Positions 1 through 9,544 are shown, counted from the stretch's first letter. The stretch: 64,000 nucleotides of DNA from Hahella sp. KA22 (GCF_004135205.1 NZ_CP035490.1:124001-188000); one strand, 5' to 3'. Made by a program: numbers and translations. The notes: a model not told the origin generated them from the letters alone.

Positions 1-677
1 TTGTGGCCCATAATCCCTATTAGTAAAGGAGATAATGGTGAAACAGTGTAAACCGCCCGACAGTCGCCATTATCCCCGAAAGCCCGGTATGAAAGGCGCT
101 CAGCCCTGTCGCCTGTAACATTGGTAAAGGTGACAAAGCACTTCCCCCCCTGAGTAGGGACAGTTCTAAAGTCCGTAAATCCCGCTTGCTCCAGGGCGCT
201 TTGCAGCGCTTCCTCACTCAAAGCGGAACGGTCTGTCACGTCTGCATCCTCTGCAAGGATCAACCGCCCACCTGGGCGGATTACGCGCGCAGCCTCAGTC
301 AGCCCCGCCGGTATATCGCGCCAATGATGCAGGGTATTCACCGCCCAGGCGATATCTATGGAGGCATTCGCCAACGGGAGTGATTCCGCTGCGCCCGCCA
401 GATACTCAATCGATGCGGCGTTACCCTTATGTTCCTTGGCGAATTGCAGCATCAACGGAGTGGGTTCTACGCCCACCAGACGCCCCCTCGTCACCACCGC
501 GGAGGCCAACCGTAACGCCTGCCCGCCGCCGCAACCAATATCCAGTACGCAGCTATCCGGCTTTAAGTCCGCCGCCTCCACCACAAACTCGTTGCTTGGC
601 CACTCACTGTAGTTTTCACAATACCAGCGCGTGACCGCCTCATCCCATTCAGGTTGATGATGATTGCTCTCCGACAT
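1..677 (-). CDS. SAM-dependent class I methyltransferase (3' end outside window)
   Basis: The frame stays open from an ATG at 677 to the window edge, about 225 codons, so the C-terminus is not seen. Glycine-rich motif I reads DIGCGGG near residue 50, followed by an acidic strand end (VGVEP) and a post-motif region with NTLHHWRD. That is the Methyltransf_11 (UbiE/Smt) layout. It should transfer a methyl group from S-adenosylmethionine to a small molecule; the substrate cannot be told. It is divergent from an AraC regulator across 150 bp, so it is a plausible regulatory target. A run of seven C at 145-151 reads through in frame (one codon pair GGG GGG), so I do not call a frameshift. Confidence 0.85.
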   Translation of the reverse strand, partial: MSESNHHQPEWDEAVTRWYCENYSEWPSNEFVVEAADLKPDSCVLDIGCGGGQALRLASAVVTRGRLVGVEPTPLMLQFAKEHKGNAASIEYLAGAAESLPLANASIDIAWAVNTLHHWRDIPAGLTEAARVIRPGGRLILAEDADVTDRSALSEEALQSALEQAGFTDFRTVPTQGGKCFVTFTNVTGDRAERLSYRAFGDNGDCRAVYTVSPLSPLLIGIMGH

Positions 678-753
678 ATTCGCTTATCCCTTGGTTGAAC
701 ACTCGAATGATGTTAAACGCCGCAAGCGCCTCGATGCAGAGCGGAACATGGGA

Positions 754-816
754 ATAAATCGGCTGATATTTAGATTTATTGCTGGATAAACTACGCTGGA
801 AAAACATAAATCGGCT
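754..816. promoter_or_regulatory. 11-bp direct repeat pair, likely AraC-type operator
   Basis: ATAAATCGGCT occurs at 754-764 and again at 806-816, both followed by ATATT-like sequence. The copies start 52 bp apart, about five helical turns, in the divergent region between the methyltransferase and the AraC gene. The second copy ends 11 bp before the AraC start codon, which suggests autorepression. Binding by this AraC protein is inferred. Confidence 0.5.
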
Positions 817-827
817 ATATTCGTCCC

Positions 828-1661
828 ATGCACGCAACACAACCCATCGCTGTCGAACACGGCGTCATGAGCTTTAACGAACACAGTGAAGAGGCGTCAC
901 ACGCCGAACACGTTTTATCCCTTATTCTGGATGGCAACGCCCGCATCAGGCACGGCGATGACATTACTCTGGGCGCGGGAGTCGTCACTCTGGTTCCTGC
1001 CGGCATGCCTCACCGCTTACTGTCGGCGGACAACTTGGAAGCCTGGTGGCTGGGTTTCTGCGCCGGTTGCCTGGATATCGATGAAACCCACCCCTTGATG
1101 TCCCCTTTCAAACGGGTCCGCTCGGGCATGCCGCCCATGATCACCGTAGAACCCGCAAGGCGGGAGCGTTTGCTGTTTCTTTTTGCGGATCTGCGCGAGG
1201 AATGTCAGCGCAACACGCCAGAAACCGGCATTGTCACGCGCTGTCTGCTGCTGTTGATCTTATCGGAAGTTAATCGCGCCATGCGGACGGATGCGCCAAG
1301 CGCGGCGCCACTTACGGACAGTCTGACAACGCGGGCGCTGGAATATATTCAAAGCCACTGTCTGGAGAAGATATCTTTGCAGGATGTCGCCGCAGCGGTA
1401 CATCGCACGCCGGCTCATGTCGCCGCAGCGGTCAAGAAGTCTACGGGCTTTTCCGTCGGAGAGTGGATTACCCGCAACAAGTTGCAGGCGGCCAGCCTGA
1501 AGCTGGCGCACACGGGGGAATCAGTAGAGAAAATCGCCGTCAGTGTGGGATGGGGCGACGTCACCCATTTCATCAGGCAGTTTAAAAAGCACTATGGCTC
1601 CACACCCGCCGCCTGGCGCAAGCAGGTCAGAGCCAATCATCGTACGGAGGAGACGGTTTAG
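828..1661 (+). CDS. AraC/XylS-family transcriptional regulator
   Basis: A 277-residue protein with an N-terminal cupin-like sensor (about 1-150, with a PAGMPH segment) and a C-terminal double helix-turn-helix (about 170-268). The second helix-turn-helix carries the family ending SVGWGDVTHFIRQFKKHYG followed by TPAAWRK. It should bind DNA and respond to a small ligand held by the cupin. It is divergent from the methyltransferase, and the 11-bp direct repeats upstream are candidate sites. The ligand is unknown. The start gives a complete cupin; no strong Shine-Dalgarno is visible. Confidence 0.9.
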   Translation: MHATQPIAVEHGVMSFNEHSEEASHAEHVLSLILDGNARIRHGDDITLGAGVVTLVPAGMPHRLLSADNLEAWWLGFCAGCLDIDETHPLMSPFKRVRSGMPPMITVEPARRERLLFLFADLREECQRNTPETGIVTRCLLLLILSEVNRAMRTDAPSAAPLTDSLTTRALEYIQSHCLEKISLQDVAAAVHRTPAHVAAAVKKSTGFSVGEWITRNKLQAASLKLAHTGESVEKIAVSVGWGDVTHFIRQFKKHYGSTPAAWRKQVRANHRTEETV

Positions 1662-1681
1662 TGGGACCAAGGCCATGGAGT

Positions 1682-1981
1682 CTATTCCAGATCAGAGTGG
1701 TTCACGCCGAGGTCATTAAGGATGTCCATTAATTCTTCTCGCGCCAGCTTCCTCACATTCAGCACCAGAATGATCTGCAGAAACAAATCTGCGCCGAGAA
1801 TCCCTTTATTAATCTTGTTGCGGAGATTATCCGCACTCTGCTGGGTGCCGATTCGGGCCAGTCTGTCGCTAAGGTCGCTATACTTAACGCCACGTTTGGC
1901 CATTTCGAATTTAATGATGCGCGAAGCCAGTTCTCTCCAGGAGTTCATTGACGGTTTGGTTTCATTTTCCATGGCGTCCAT
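1682..1981 (-). CDS. DUF6471 family protein
   Basis: A 99-residue protein whose central part (SWRELASRIIKFEMAKRG ... YSDLSDRLARIG ... NLRNKINKG) matches the DUF6471 pattern. It is mostly helical and resembles a degenerate Xre-like helix-turn-helix, so a DNA-binding role is possible but not shown. It points away from the yjf operon, with which it shares an AT-rich 139-bp intergenic region. The start at 1981 has a purine-rich stretch (AAAGAAGAA) just upstream; an internal Met near residue 12 is an alternative. Confidence 0.75.
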   Translation of the reverse strand: MDAMENETKPSMNSWRELASRIIKFEMAKRGVKYSDLSDRLARIGTQQSADNLRNKINKGILGADLFLQIILVLNVRKLAREELMDILNDLGVNHSDLE

Positions 1982-2120
1982 TTCTTCTTTATGTAAAAAA
2001 TACTTTACGTTTATGAGTTAAAATTTACTATAGAGCAAAAAAAAGTTTGTGCAAATAAAAATCTTCGTGTACATTTTTCTACAAGCCTTCAATTGGGGTA
2101 AAAATTAATAGGAGAACAAA

Positions 2121-2525
2121 ATGAGCTGGGATCTCTTAAAGCTGGAAAGCCTTTTGAGTCAACGCGATGACTACGCAGTCACCAGAGAAGCGACCTGCCT
2201 GTGCATTACTAATAGTGACGGCATCGACGCCTATCTCGCGATCAGCGGCGAACAAATTATTGTCGAGTCTCTGCTGTTTGCAAAAGGCCAAGTCAAAGAT
2301 TGCGCCCTTCTTAATGAAGACATTTTGAAGACGCATCAAATATTCCCTCTCACCACCATTGGCATCACCAATGTGGAAGGCGAGGACTACTACATGGCTT
2401 TCGGCGCCCTGTCGGCCCAATCCAAAGAAGAAAGCATCCTGATCGAGGTTGATATGTTGTTCCAAAACGTTGAGGCGTTTTTGGACGCGTACCAGAACCA
2501 TCTTGTTAACGGAGTTGAATTATGA
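2121..2525 (+). CDS. yjfI: DUF2170 protein, YjfI-like
   Basis: A 134-residue soluble acidic protein, first gene of a cluster matching E. coli yjfIJKLMC in order. AGGAG lies 8 nt before the ATG. It overlaps yjfJ by 4 nt (ATGA), so the two are translationally coupled. The DUF2170 assignment rests on length, position before a PspA homologue and overall sequence feel (central LTTIGITNVEGEDYY). The biochemical function is unknown. By context it probably assists the neighbouring PspA-like membrane-stress protein. Confidence 0.8.
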   Translation: MSWDLLKLESLLSQRDDYAVTREATCLCITNSDGIDAYLAISGEQIIVESLLFAKGQVKDCALLNEDILKTHQIFPLTTIGITNVEGEDYYMAFGALSAQSKEESILIEVDMLFQNVEAFLDAYQNHLVNGVEL

Positions 2526-3205
2526 GCGTTTGGAAAAAATTAGTGACCGCCATCAAGGGCGGAGCCAACGAAGCGGCGGAAGCGGTTGTGGACAGTCAAG
2601 CGCTGCGCATTCTGGACCAGGAAATCCGTGAAGCCAAAGAAGAATTGCGTAAATCCGATCACGCACTGACCCAGATCATGGCGAAAAGAAAGCTGGCCGA
2701 CCAGAAAGTGGCGAGCCTGAAAGCGTCTATCGCCGAATATGAAAGTCATGCCCGCAAAGCAGCGGACAGCGACCGCAACCTGGCGCTGGAATGTGCGCAA
2801 AAAGTGGTTGAGCTACGCGACCAAATGGACGCTGAGCAGAAATACGTGGATCAGTTCAATCAATCTGAACAGACGCTGCGTCGCAATATTTCACAAGCCA
2901 AGTCCAACCTGCGTCGCATGGAGCAGCAAATCGACATGGTGAAAGCGACTGAGTCCGTACAAAAAGCGCAAGTAGCTGTGTCTTCCCGTCACATGGGCGC
3001 CAACAGCAAAATGAAAACGGCTGCGGAATCGCTGCAACGCATTCAAAACCGCCAGACCCAACGTTCGGCCGAACTGGATGCAGCGGAAGAGCTGGCTTCA
3101 GAAGAAAGCGGCGATTCCCTGGACGCAAAACTGAAGGCGGCTGGCATTAACGGCTCCAACGCTAACGCAGATGACGAACTGGCGCGTATACTCGGAGGAA
3201 ACTGA
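2522..3205 (+). CDS. yjfJ: PspA/IM30 (ESCRT-III-like) family protein, YjfJ
   Basis: A 227-residue, almost wholly helical, heptad-rich protein (about 20-190) beginning MSVWKKLVTAIKGG. This is the PspA/IM30/Vipp1 form: an N-terminal amphipathic helix followed by a long hairpin coiled coil. Family members bind stressed inner membrane and polymerise. The C-terminal 35 residues (LDAKLKAAGI ... DDELARILG) resemble the short tail of YjfJ-type proteins. It overlaps yjfI by 4 nt and is followed after 17 nt by the channel gene, suggesting a membrane-integrity module. Confidence 0.9.
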   Translation: MSVWKKLVTAIKGGANEAAEAVVDSQALRILDQEIREAKEELRKSDHALTQIMAKRKLADQKVASLKASIAEYESHARKAADSDRNLALECAQKVVELRDQMDAEQKYVDQFNQSEQTLRRNISQAKSNLRRMEQQIDMVKATESVQKAQVAVSSRHMGANSKMKTAAESLQRIQNRQTQRSAELDAAEELASEESGDSLDAKLKAAGINGSNANADDELARILGGN

Positions 3206-3222
3206 GTTTAAGAGTTCGTCTG

Positions 3223-4269
3223 ATGCTAATAATAAATAAGATAAAGAGAATCTTTATCCGACACTTTATGGAGCTGCGATGGCAAGGAGTCGCCATCGCA
3301 TTGCTTTCCTACGTGGGACTGAGTTATTTCTTTCTTTATTTGTCCGGCGAGACGGATTTACTGTCTCTGCCGGATTTTGCTTATTGGCTCGTCGTCACCG
3401 CATCCACTGTCGGATATGGAGACTTTTCTCCACAAACCACCGGCGGAAAGCTCGCCGTCTCCATATTCATCATTCCATTCGGTCTGAGTTTATTCGCGTT
3501 ATTCGTAGGCAGAGTCGCCGTATTCGCCTCCTACCACTGGAAAAAGGGAGTGAAAGGTTTGAAACAACTTGATTGCGACAATCATATTCTCGTCATCGGC
3601 TGGAACGAAAGACGCACGCTTCACTTGATCCGGCTCCTGTTGCGCGAACAATTGGGCAGTGAGGAGACCCGTCCGGTGGTGTTGTGCGCCAAAGCCGATA
3701 TCGAAAACCCGATGCCGGAAGAGATCGGCTTCGTCAGAGTTGAAAGCTACAACAACGACGAACAAATGAGCATGGCCTGCCTGGAGCGCGCCTCCACTAT
3801 TATCATCGATGCTCCAGAAGACGACGTCACCATGACTGCAGCCCTTTATTGCTCCAGTCGCAACAAAGACGCTCACATGATCGCCTATTTCAACGACGAC
3901 AATCTGAGCCGCCTGTTGAAAGTTCATTGCCCCAACATAGAATGCACGCCGTCAGTGGACGTGGAGTTGCTGGCGAAGTCCGCCATGCACCCCGGCTCCA
4001 GCGCGCTGCATCAGGACCTGCTGAACGTGCAGGACGGCATGACGCAGTACTCCATAAAATACCCGGCTGAAGCCAATAGCGTCCCGCTGCGGGATTTGTT
4101 TCTGCCGCTAAAAGAACGTTATGATGCGATCCTGATTGCCGTCGGCGACGGCAAAGGGGCCGTTACTTTGAATCCACCTATGAGCCATACGGTTGCGCCG
4201 GGAACCACGATTTACTACATCGCGGACGAACGCATCGATGGACTTGATTGGGAGAAACTCTGTGTTTAG
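3223..4269 (+). CDS. Two-TM potassium channel with RCK/TrkA-N domain
   Basis: A 348-residue protein with a TM helix at about 22-40, a pore loop with the K+ filter TVGYGD at residues 62-67, and a second TM helix at about 75-102. A Rossmann-like RCK domain follows (HILVIGWNERR near 122) and then a C-terminal TrkA-C-like part. It should be a ligand-gated K+ channel of the MthK/Kch kind. The glycine motif is reduced to VIGWNE, so nucleotide binding may be altered. It sits between yjfJ and yjfK, a slot empty in E. coli. Its stop overlaps the next gene by 8 nt. Confidence 0.9.
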   Translation: MLIINKIKRIFIRHFMELRWQGVAIALLSYVGLSYFFLYLSGETDLLSLPDFAYWLVVTASTVGYGDFSPQTTGGKLAVSIFIIPFGLSLFALFVGRVAVFASYHWKKGVKGLKQLDCDNHILVIGWNERRTLHLIRLLLREQLGSEETRPVVLCAKADIENPMPEEIGFVRVESYNNDEQMSMACLERASTIIIDAPEDDVTMTAALYCSSRNKDAHMIAYFNDDNLSRLLKVHCPNIECTPSVDVELLAKSAMHPGSSALHQDLLNVQDGMTQYSIKYPAEANSVPLRDLFLPLKERYDAILIAVGDGKGAVTLNPPMSHTVAPGTTIYYIADERIDGLDWEKLCV

Positions 4270-4906
4270 CAAGTTTTTCAAAAAAGATGAACCTAAGTCC
4301 CCTTCCGCACCGGAAATCATGGGCTTACGCCTCGGCGGCGCATTCGAACTCGACCAACTCAGACTAAGACTGATAGAGCCTTCCGTGATTTTCGAAGGCG
4401 CAGCCAAAACCCAGTTAATTCAGGCGGTAGGTCAAGTGCAGTTGGACGCCAGCAGCACCCTGCTGCGCTTCTACACCGACGACGACGGCTTTATTCAGGT
4501 GGTGTTGAACGGCGGCATGACTGAAAACCATATTGAAGACGTCAAGCTCTGGTACTATTACGAGACCCGCGCCGTTGGCAGTCAAGCAGACTGGGATATG
4601 TTGATCAACTCCCAGATCAGCCAGCCTGAATACAGTATCGAAGGCCATCGCTTTCAACGTGTTTGGGAAAGCGTCGGAGAGTCATCTCCCCCTGTGGCCA
4701 TGACGGAAAAAACCACGACCGAAGCCGGCGAAGTCACTGAAACAGATCAGTTCGCCATGCTGTATGAAAGATCCGTGAATGAGGACCTGGACGAGTTTCT
4801 CTTGGTCTGCGGCGAAGAAAAAATCATCGATAACCGCGCCGACCGCTGTCTGGTGCTGTCCACCGGCATTAATCTGCGGCCAGCGGATATCGTTATCATC
4901 GGATAA
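4262..4906 (+). CDS. yjfK: DUF2491 protein, YjfK-like
   Basis: I take the GTG at 4262 as start: GGGAG lies about 8 nt upstream, and the protein then begins VFSKFFKKDE like YjfK. An upstream ATG at 4193 would only add channel-gene shadow. The product is 214 residues, close to E. coli YjfK. It has the family opening MGLRLGG..ELDQLRLRL followed by a cytosolic beta-rich body. Function unknown. The 8-nt overlap with the channel gene indicates coupled translation. Confidence 0.85.
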   Translation: MFSKFFKKDEPKSPSAPEIMGLRLGGAFELDQLRLRLIEPSVIFEGAAKTQLIQAVGQVQLDASSTLLRFYTDDDGFIQVVLNGGMTENHIEDVKLWYYYETRAVGSQADWDMLINSQISQPEYSIEGHRFQRVWESVGESSPPVAMTEKTTTEAGEVTETDQFAMLYERSVNEDLDEFLLVCGEEKIIDNRADRCLVLSTGINLRPADIVIIG

Positions 4907-4929
4907 ATGCGGCGCCCCCGCATTTATCC
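4901..4929 (+). repeat. 12-bp stem-loop between yjfK and yjfL
   Basis: GGATAAATGCGG (4901-4912), a 5-nt loop, then CCGCATTTATCC: a perfect 12-bp stem that includes the yjfK stop codon. No T-run follows, so it is more likely an mRNA-stability or processing element within the operon than a terminator. Confidence 0.6.
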
Positions 4930-4974
4930 TCCTCAACCCACAATACCTCATAATTATTAAAGAAGGAGCTGTCC

Positions 4975-5391
4975 ATGGACGCTATCGCACATTCGCTGTT
5001 AGGCCTAACGAATTTTGCGATTTACTTTTCTTCCTCATTAGTCCTGCTGTTGGTGTTCAAATTCCTGTATACCCTGGTTACGCCTCACGACGAGTGGAAA
5101 CTGGTCAAAGAAGGTAAAAGCGTCGCCGCCGCAACAGGCCTTATCGGCGCCGTGATTGGCTTTTCCATCGCACTCGCCGGAGCCGCCTCTAACTCCGTAT
5201 CCCTGCTGGACTTCTGGGTCTGGGCGGCGGTTGCATTGATTGCCCAGATAATTGCATTCGCCATCATTCGCTTCATCTTCATGCCTAAAATTGTGCAGCG
5301 CATTACCGACGGTGAAGTGTCCGCAGGCATCGTACTGGGCGGATTTTCCGTGGCGGTCGGCATCCTGAACGCGGCTTGCATGACCTACTAA
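4975..5391 (+). CDS. yjfL: DUF350 inner-membrane protein, YjfL
   Basis: A 138-residue hydrophobic protein with four predicted TM helices (about 12-35, 55-77, 82-105 and 113-135), arranged as two repeats, as in the DUF350 family. AAGGAG lies 7 nt before the ATG. It is 68 nt after yjfK, with a stem-loop in the gap, and 11 nt before yjfM. The molecular role is unknown. Conserved linkage to PspA-like, DUF1190 and glutathionylspermidine-synthase-like genes suggests an envelope role. Confidence 0.88.
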   Translation: MDAIAHSLLGLTNFAIYFSSSLVLLLVFKFLYTLVTPHDEWKLVKEGKSVAAATGLIGAVIGFSIALAGAASNSVSLLDFWVWAAVALIAQIIAFAIIRFIFMPKIVQRITDGEVSAGIVLGGFSVAVGILNAACMTY

Positions 5392-5402
5392 GGAGCAGTG
5401 GA

Positions 5403-6032
5403 ATGAAGCGTACGAAAGAAATTAATCTCGACAGGATGAAGAAGAACGGCCAGAGCTTTCTGCTGCGGCCCATCACTGTCGCTGTCGCCGGCGTCACGCT
5501 CACCGCCTGCTCGGATACCCGCGAAGCTCAGGTTTATAAAGACATGAGCGAGTGCATTAACGAAAACCCAAGCTATGCCTCAGAATGTGAAGCGGCTTAC
5601 CAGCAAGCGCTGAAACGGGCGAATGAGACCGCGCCCAAATATATGTCCATGCGGGACTGCGAAGCGGAGTTCGGCGCCAACGCCTGCACCAGCTATCAGG
5701 GCAGTTCAGGCCAGAGCTGGTTCATGCCCGCCATGGCCGGTTTCATGTTCGCCAAGATTCTGGACTCGAACCGCCGTTACGATTACCAGCCGGTGTTCAC
5801 CTCCTACTATCGCGGCTCCCCGTTTTACGGCAGCTGGGTGACCTCCGACGGCTATCGCTACGGCAGCACCTACAACCGCAAAGTCACGGTGGACAACAAA
5901 GCGTTCCAACCCAAACCAGCGGTGACGCGGACCATTTCCCGCGGCGGCTTCGGCTCGACAGTGAACGCCAAGTCTTCCTGGAGCAGCTCTTCCAAGTCCA
6001 GCTCCAGTTCAAGAAGCAGCTGGGGCGGTTAA
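5403..6032 (+). CDS. yjfM: DUF1190 protein, YjfM-like
   Basis: I choose the ATG at 5403, preceded by AAGGAG at about 5390-5395; an ATG at 5376 lies inside yjfL without a ribosome site. The 209-residue protein opens with basic residues, a hydrophobic stretch and TACSDTRE, resembling a lipoprotein-type export signal. Next come cysteine-bearing DUF1190 segments (MSECINENPSYASECEAAY and MRDCEAEFGANAC). A low-complexity Ser-rich tail ends SSWGG. Likely exported. It sits 3 nt before the yjfC-like gene, as in E. coli. Confidence 0.85.
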   Translation: MKRTKEINLDRMKKNGQSFLLRPITVAVAGVTLTACSDTREAQVYKDMSECINENPSYASECEAAYQQALKRANETAPKYMSMRDCEAEFGANACTSYQGSSGQSWFMPAMAGFMFAKILDSNRRYDYQPVFTSYYRGSPFYGSWVTSDGYRYGSTYNRKVTVDNKAFQPKPAVTRTISRGGFGSTVNAKSSWSSSSKSSSSSRSSWGG

Positions 6033-6035
6033 GCT

Positions 6036-7199
6036 ATGCTGCGCATACCGATCCAGGAGCGGACCCATTGGCGTGATCTCGCCCATGAATACGGCTTCCT
6101 GTTTCATACCATGCATGGCGAGGCCTATTGGGATGAGAGCGCTTACTATCAGTTCTCTCTGGAACAGATAGAAACCGGGCTCGAGGATCCCACGGCGGAC
6201 ATCCACCAAATGTGTCTGGAAGTGGTCGACCGTGTGGTGGAGGACGAGCGCCTGTTGCGGAAGTTCAGTATCCCTGAAATGTTCTGGGAAGCCGTGCGCG
6301 CTTCCTGGCGCGACCAACAGCCCAGTCTGTATTCGCGCCTGGACTTCGCCTACGACGGCCGCAACCCCGCCAAGTTGTATGAAAACAACGCCGATACGCC
6401 TACCAGTCTGTATGAATCCGGTTTCTGGCAATGGTTGTGGCTGGAGGAGAGCGTGCGCAGTGGACGCTTACCCCGCGCCTGCGACCAGTTCAATTCCCTG
6501 CAGGAAAAGCTGGTTCGCAGGCTCGCCGAAATCTATGCGCAGACCGATGGACCGGATTTCTACTTCAGTTGCTGCAAAGACACTGAAGAAGATCGCGGAA
6601 CCATTCAGTATCTGCAGGATTGCGCCGCAGAAGCCGGCATCCCCAACCGCTTTATCTATATCGACGATATAGGACAGGGTGAGCACGGCGAGTTCACCGA
6701 CCTGGATGACCGGGTGATTGAGCTGATGTTCAAACTGTATCCCTGGGAGTTCATGCAACGGGAAGAATTCGCGCCGTTGATTCTGCAGAACCCCACGCGC
6801 TGGATTGAGCCTTTGTGGAAGTCTGTGCTGTCCAACAAAGCGCTACTGCCGATGCTGTGGAAAATGTTCCCGAATCACCCTAATTTGCTGCCGGCCTATT
6901 TCGAAGATGACGTCAAGCATGCGCCAGGGGTGGATTTGGTGAAAAAACCGATTTTCTCCCGCGAAGGCGCCAATGTGGCTCTGTATCGCGACGGCGAAAT
7001 ACTCTTCGATACAGACGGCCCTTATGGCGAAGAAGGCTTTATCTTTCAGGCCTACCATCCTCTCCCCAAGTTCGGTGAGAACTACACGCTGATCGGCTCC
7101 TGGCTGGTGAACGATCAACCGGCGGGGATCTCAGTCAGAGAGGATAAAGCCCTGGTGACGCAGGACCTTTCCCGTTATCTGCCCCATGTGATTCTGTGA
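6036..7199 (+). CDS. yjfC: Glutathionylspermidine-synthase-like ATP-grasp enzyme, YjfC
   Basis: A 387-residue protein, the same length as E. coli YjfC, with the GSP_synth domain: [25 protein letters not shown] near 103-127 and a C-terminal ATP-grasp region ([11 protein letters not shown] near 307, then the [11 protein letters not shown] segment). Family members ligate an amino group to a carboxylate using ATP. The true substrate of YjfC-type proteins is not established, and the amidase half of bifunctional Gss is absent. Last gene of the yjf operon, 3 nt after yjfM. Confidence 0.9.
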   Translation: MLRIPIQERTHWRDLAHEYGFLFHTMHGEAYWDESAYYQFSLEQIETGLEDPTADIHQMCLEVVDRVVEDERLLRKFSIPEMFWEAVRASWRDQQPSLYSRLDFAYDGRNPAKLYENNADTPTSLYESGFWQWLWLEESVRSGRLPRACDQFNSLQEKLVRRLAEIYAQTDGPDFYFSCCKDTEEDRGTIQYLQDCAAEAGIPNRFIYIDDIGQGEHGEFTDLDDRVIELMFKLYPWEFMQREEFAPLILQNPTRWIEPLWKSVLSNKALLPMLWKMFPNHPNLLPAYFEDDVKHAPGVDLVKKPIFSREGANVALYRDGEILFDTDGPYGEEGFIFQAYHPLPKFGENYTLIGSWLVNDQPAGISVREDKALVTQDLSRYLPHVIL

Positions 7200-7213
7200 G
7201 AGATGTCTCACAG
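7194..7213 (+). terminator. Stem-loop at the end of the yjf operon
   Basis: CTGTGAGA, GATG, TCTCACAG: a perfect 8-bp stem with a 4-nt loop that spans the yjfC stop codon. There is no clear T-run after it, so termination is only a possibility. Confidence 0.4.
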
Positions 7214-7310
7214 TCTCTGTGGGGATAGACTGATTACTATCTGACCGCCCATTGATTAAACTGCAGCCCGTTTTGTAAATCTGTACCAAAAGATTCTAAC
7301 GGAGTAGTTT

Positions 7311-7499
7311 ATGACGAGAATCCAACGTAACAATGACGAGCAGGTTTTACATCACCAGCGCAGGGAGCGCTTTTATGAGCAGGACGGTCAGTGGTATTAC
7401 ATGACTCGCGAGCAAATTCCCCTTGGTCCTTACGATAAGCGAGAGCAGGCGCAGAAAGGCTTATCCGCCTACCTCAGTTATCTGAACGCCGCCGATTAA
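7311..7499 (+). CDS. Small DUF6316-like protein
   Basis: A 62-residue hydrophilic protein with ACGGAG about 6 nt before the ATG. The core RRERFYEQDGQWYYMTREQIPLGPYDKR has the QWYF.TRE...GPF pattern of small proteobacterial DUF6316 proteins. No TM or signal. Function unknown. It stands alone between the yjf operon and the TRAP operon. Confidence 0.75.
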   Translation: MTRIQRNNDEQVLHHQRRERFYEQDGQWYYMTREQIPLGPYDKREQAQKGLSAYLSYLNAAD

Positions 7500-7728
7500 T
7501 GGGGCCGCCCCGCCCACTTATTTATATTTCCATCAATAAATCCAATCGTTCCCATCATCAAGTTCTGCAGTGATTTGCGCGATTAGCAATAACTGCAGAA
7601 CTTCACCAGTTTTTCCCGTTCCAGAGCTCACTTCGCCAGGATTTAAAACTCCAGACTTCCTCGCCGACAGGGTATCCACAATTCCACCGGAGAAAAATAT
7701 GCGGATTCCCGCCCACCGCCGACCAGCT

Positions 7729-7752
7729 AAATGGGTGGATTTCCACCCATTT
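7729..7752. promoter_or_regulatory. 24-bp palindrome, candidate activator site upstream of the dctP promoter
   Basis: AAATGGGTGGA (7729-7739), TT, TCCACCCATTT (7742-7752): perfect 11-bp arms. Its centre is about 110 bp before the predicted transcription start, the usual distance for a sigma-54 enhancer-binding protein such as DctD. Which protein binds is inferred; no dctB/dctD is in the window. Confidence 0.55.
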
Positions 7753-7822
7753 AAAAATCCCGCTTTTCCGACAAGTCTCAGTAACACACTGTTATTACTA
7801 AAATTTCACGTTAATGCAGAAA

Positions 7823-7839
7823 TTGGCCCGGAGGTTGCT
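7823..7839 (+). promoter_or_regulatory. Sigma-54 promoter of dctPQM
   Basis: TTGGCCCGGAGGTTGCT matches the -24/-12 consensus TTGGCACG-N4-TTGCT at all but one position, with GG and GC exactly 10 nt apart. The predicted start is near 7850, giving a leader of about 50 nt to the dctP ATG. Confidence 0.8.
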
Positions 7840-7869
7840 CTTATGTAATCGACTATGGCTTTCGCCTAA

Positions 7870-8880
<1,011 letters not shown>

Positions 8881-8895
8881 CCCTCTCGGAGAAAA

Positions 8896-8917
8896 GGAGC
8901 AACCGCCAGGTTGCTCC
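8896..8917 (+). terminator. Intercistronic hairpin after dctP
   Basis: GGAGCAACC, GCCA, GGTTGCTCC: a 9-bp perfect stem followed by TATACTTTTG. It may stabilise the dctP message or partly terminate, explaining how binding protein outnumbers permease. Confidence 0.65.
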
Positions 8918-8983
8918 TATACTTTTGTTATTCGAGCTGTAGAACCGTTTTAAGCCGTACAATAACCAGAATTAGGTCCCATC

Positions 8984-9544
8984 ATGTTTGGTCGAATCGT
9001 CCATCGCTTTGAAGAAAGCGTTCTGTGTCTGTTGTTGGTGTCCATGACCCTGCTGGTGTTCTCGGAAACCATGCTTCGTTTCTTTTTCAACACCGGCCTG
9101 TTGTGGGCGGAAGAGGCCACCCTGTATTTGGGCGCCTGGATGGTGTTGTTCGGCGCTTCCTACGGCGTCAGGGTGAACGCGCACATTGGCGTGGATGCTT
9201 TCGTAAAACTGCTGCCCAGCGGTCCGCGCCGCGCGGTGGCCGCCCTCACGGTGGTGATGTGTCTGGTCTATTGCGGACTGTTCCTGTACGGCGGCTGGAT
9301 CTATCTCGCCAAGATGTACAAGATCGGCATTGAGCTGAGCGATATTCCTGTGCCTCGCTGGGTCGCGCAAAGCATTCTGTTTATTGGATTCATCCTGCTG
9401 GCTATTCGTTTTCTGCAGTTGCTGTGGGGAATCATCACTGGTAAATCCAACGGCTTTGAGTTCGTGGATGAAGCCAAGGAAAGCATGCATCTCGCCGATG
9501 AGACGGCGGACTCCTCCTCTCCAGCGCAAGGTAACCGCTCATGA
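8984..9544 (+). CDS. dctQ: TRAP transporter small permease DctQ
   Basis: A 186-residue protein with four predicted TM helices (about 15-38, 49-68, 89-115 and 124-148). The DctQ signatures are LLWAEEATLYLGAWMVLFGASYGVR and IELSDIPVPRWVAQSILFIGF. The C-terminal tail of about 35 residues is acidic and soluble. It forms the membrane complex with DctM and uses the Na+ gradient. The stop overlaps the dctM start by 4 nt (ATGA). Confidence 0.93.
   Translation: MFGRIVHRFEESVLCLLLVSMTLLVFSETMLRFFFNTGLLWAEEATLYLGAWMVLFGASYGVRVNAHIGVDAFVKLLPSGPRRAVAALTVVMCLVYCGLFLYGGWIYLAKMYKIGIELSDIPVPRWVAQSILFIGFILLAIRFLQLLWGIITGKSNGFEFVDEAKESMHLADETADSSSPAQGNRS

Noticed and set aside
145-151. Run of seven C in the partial methyltransferase, possible frameshift
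   Set aside because: The frame continues to the window edge without a stop, so nothing shows a shift.
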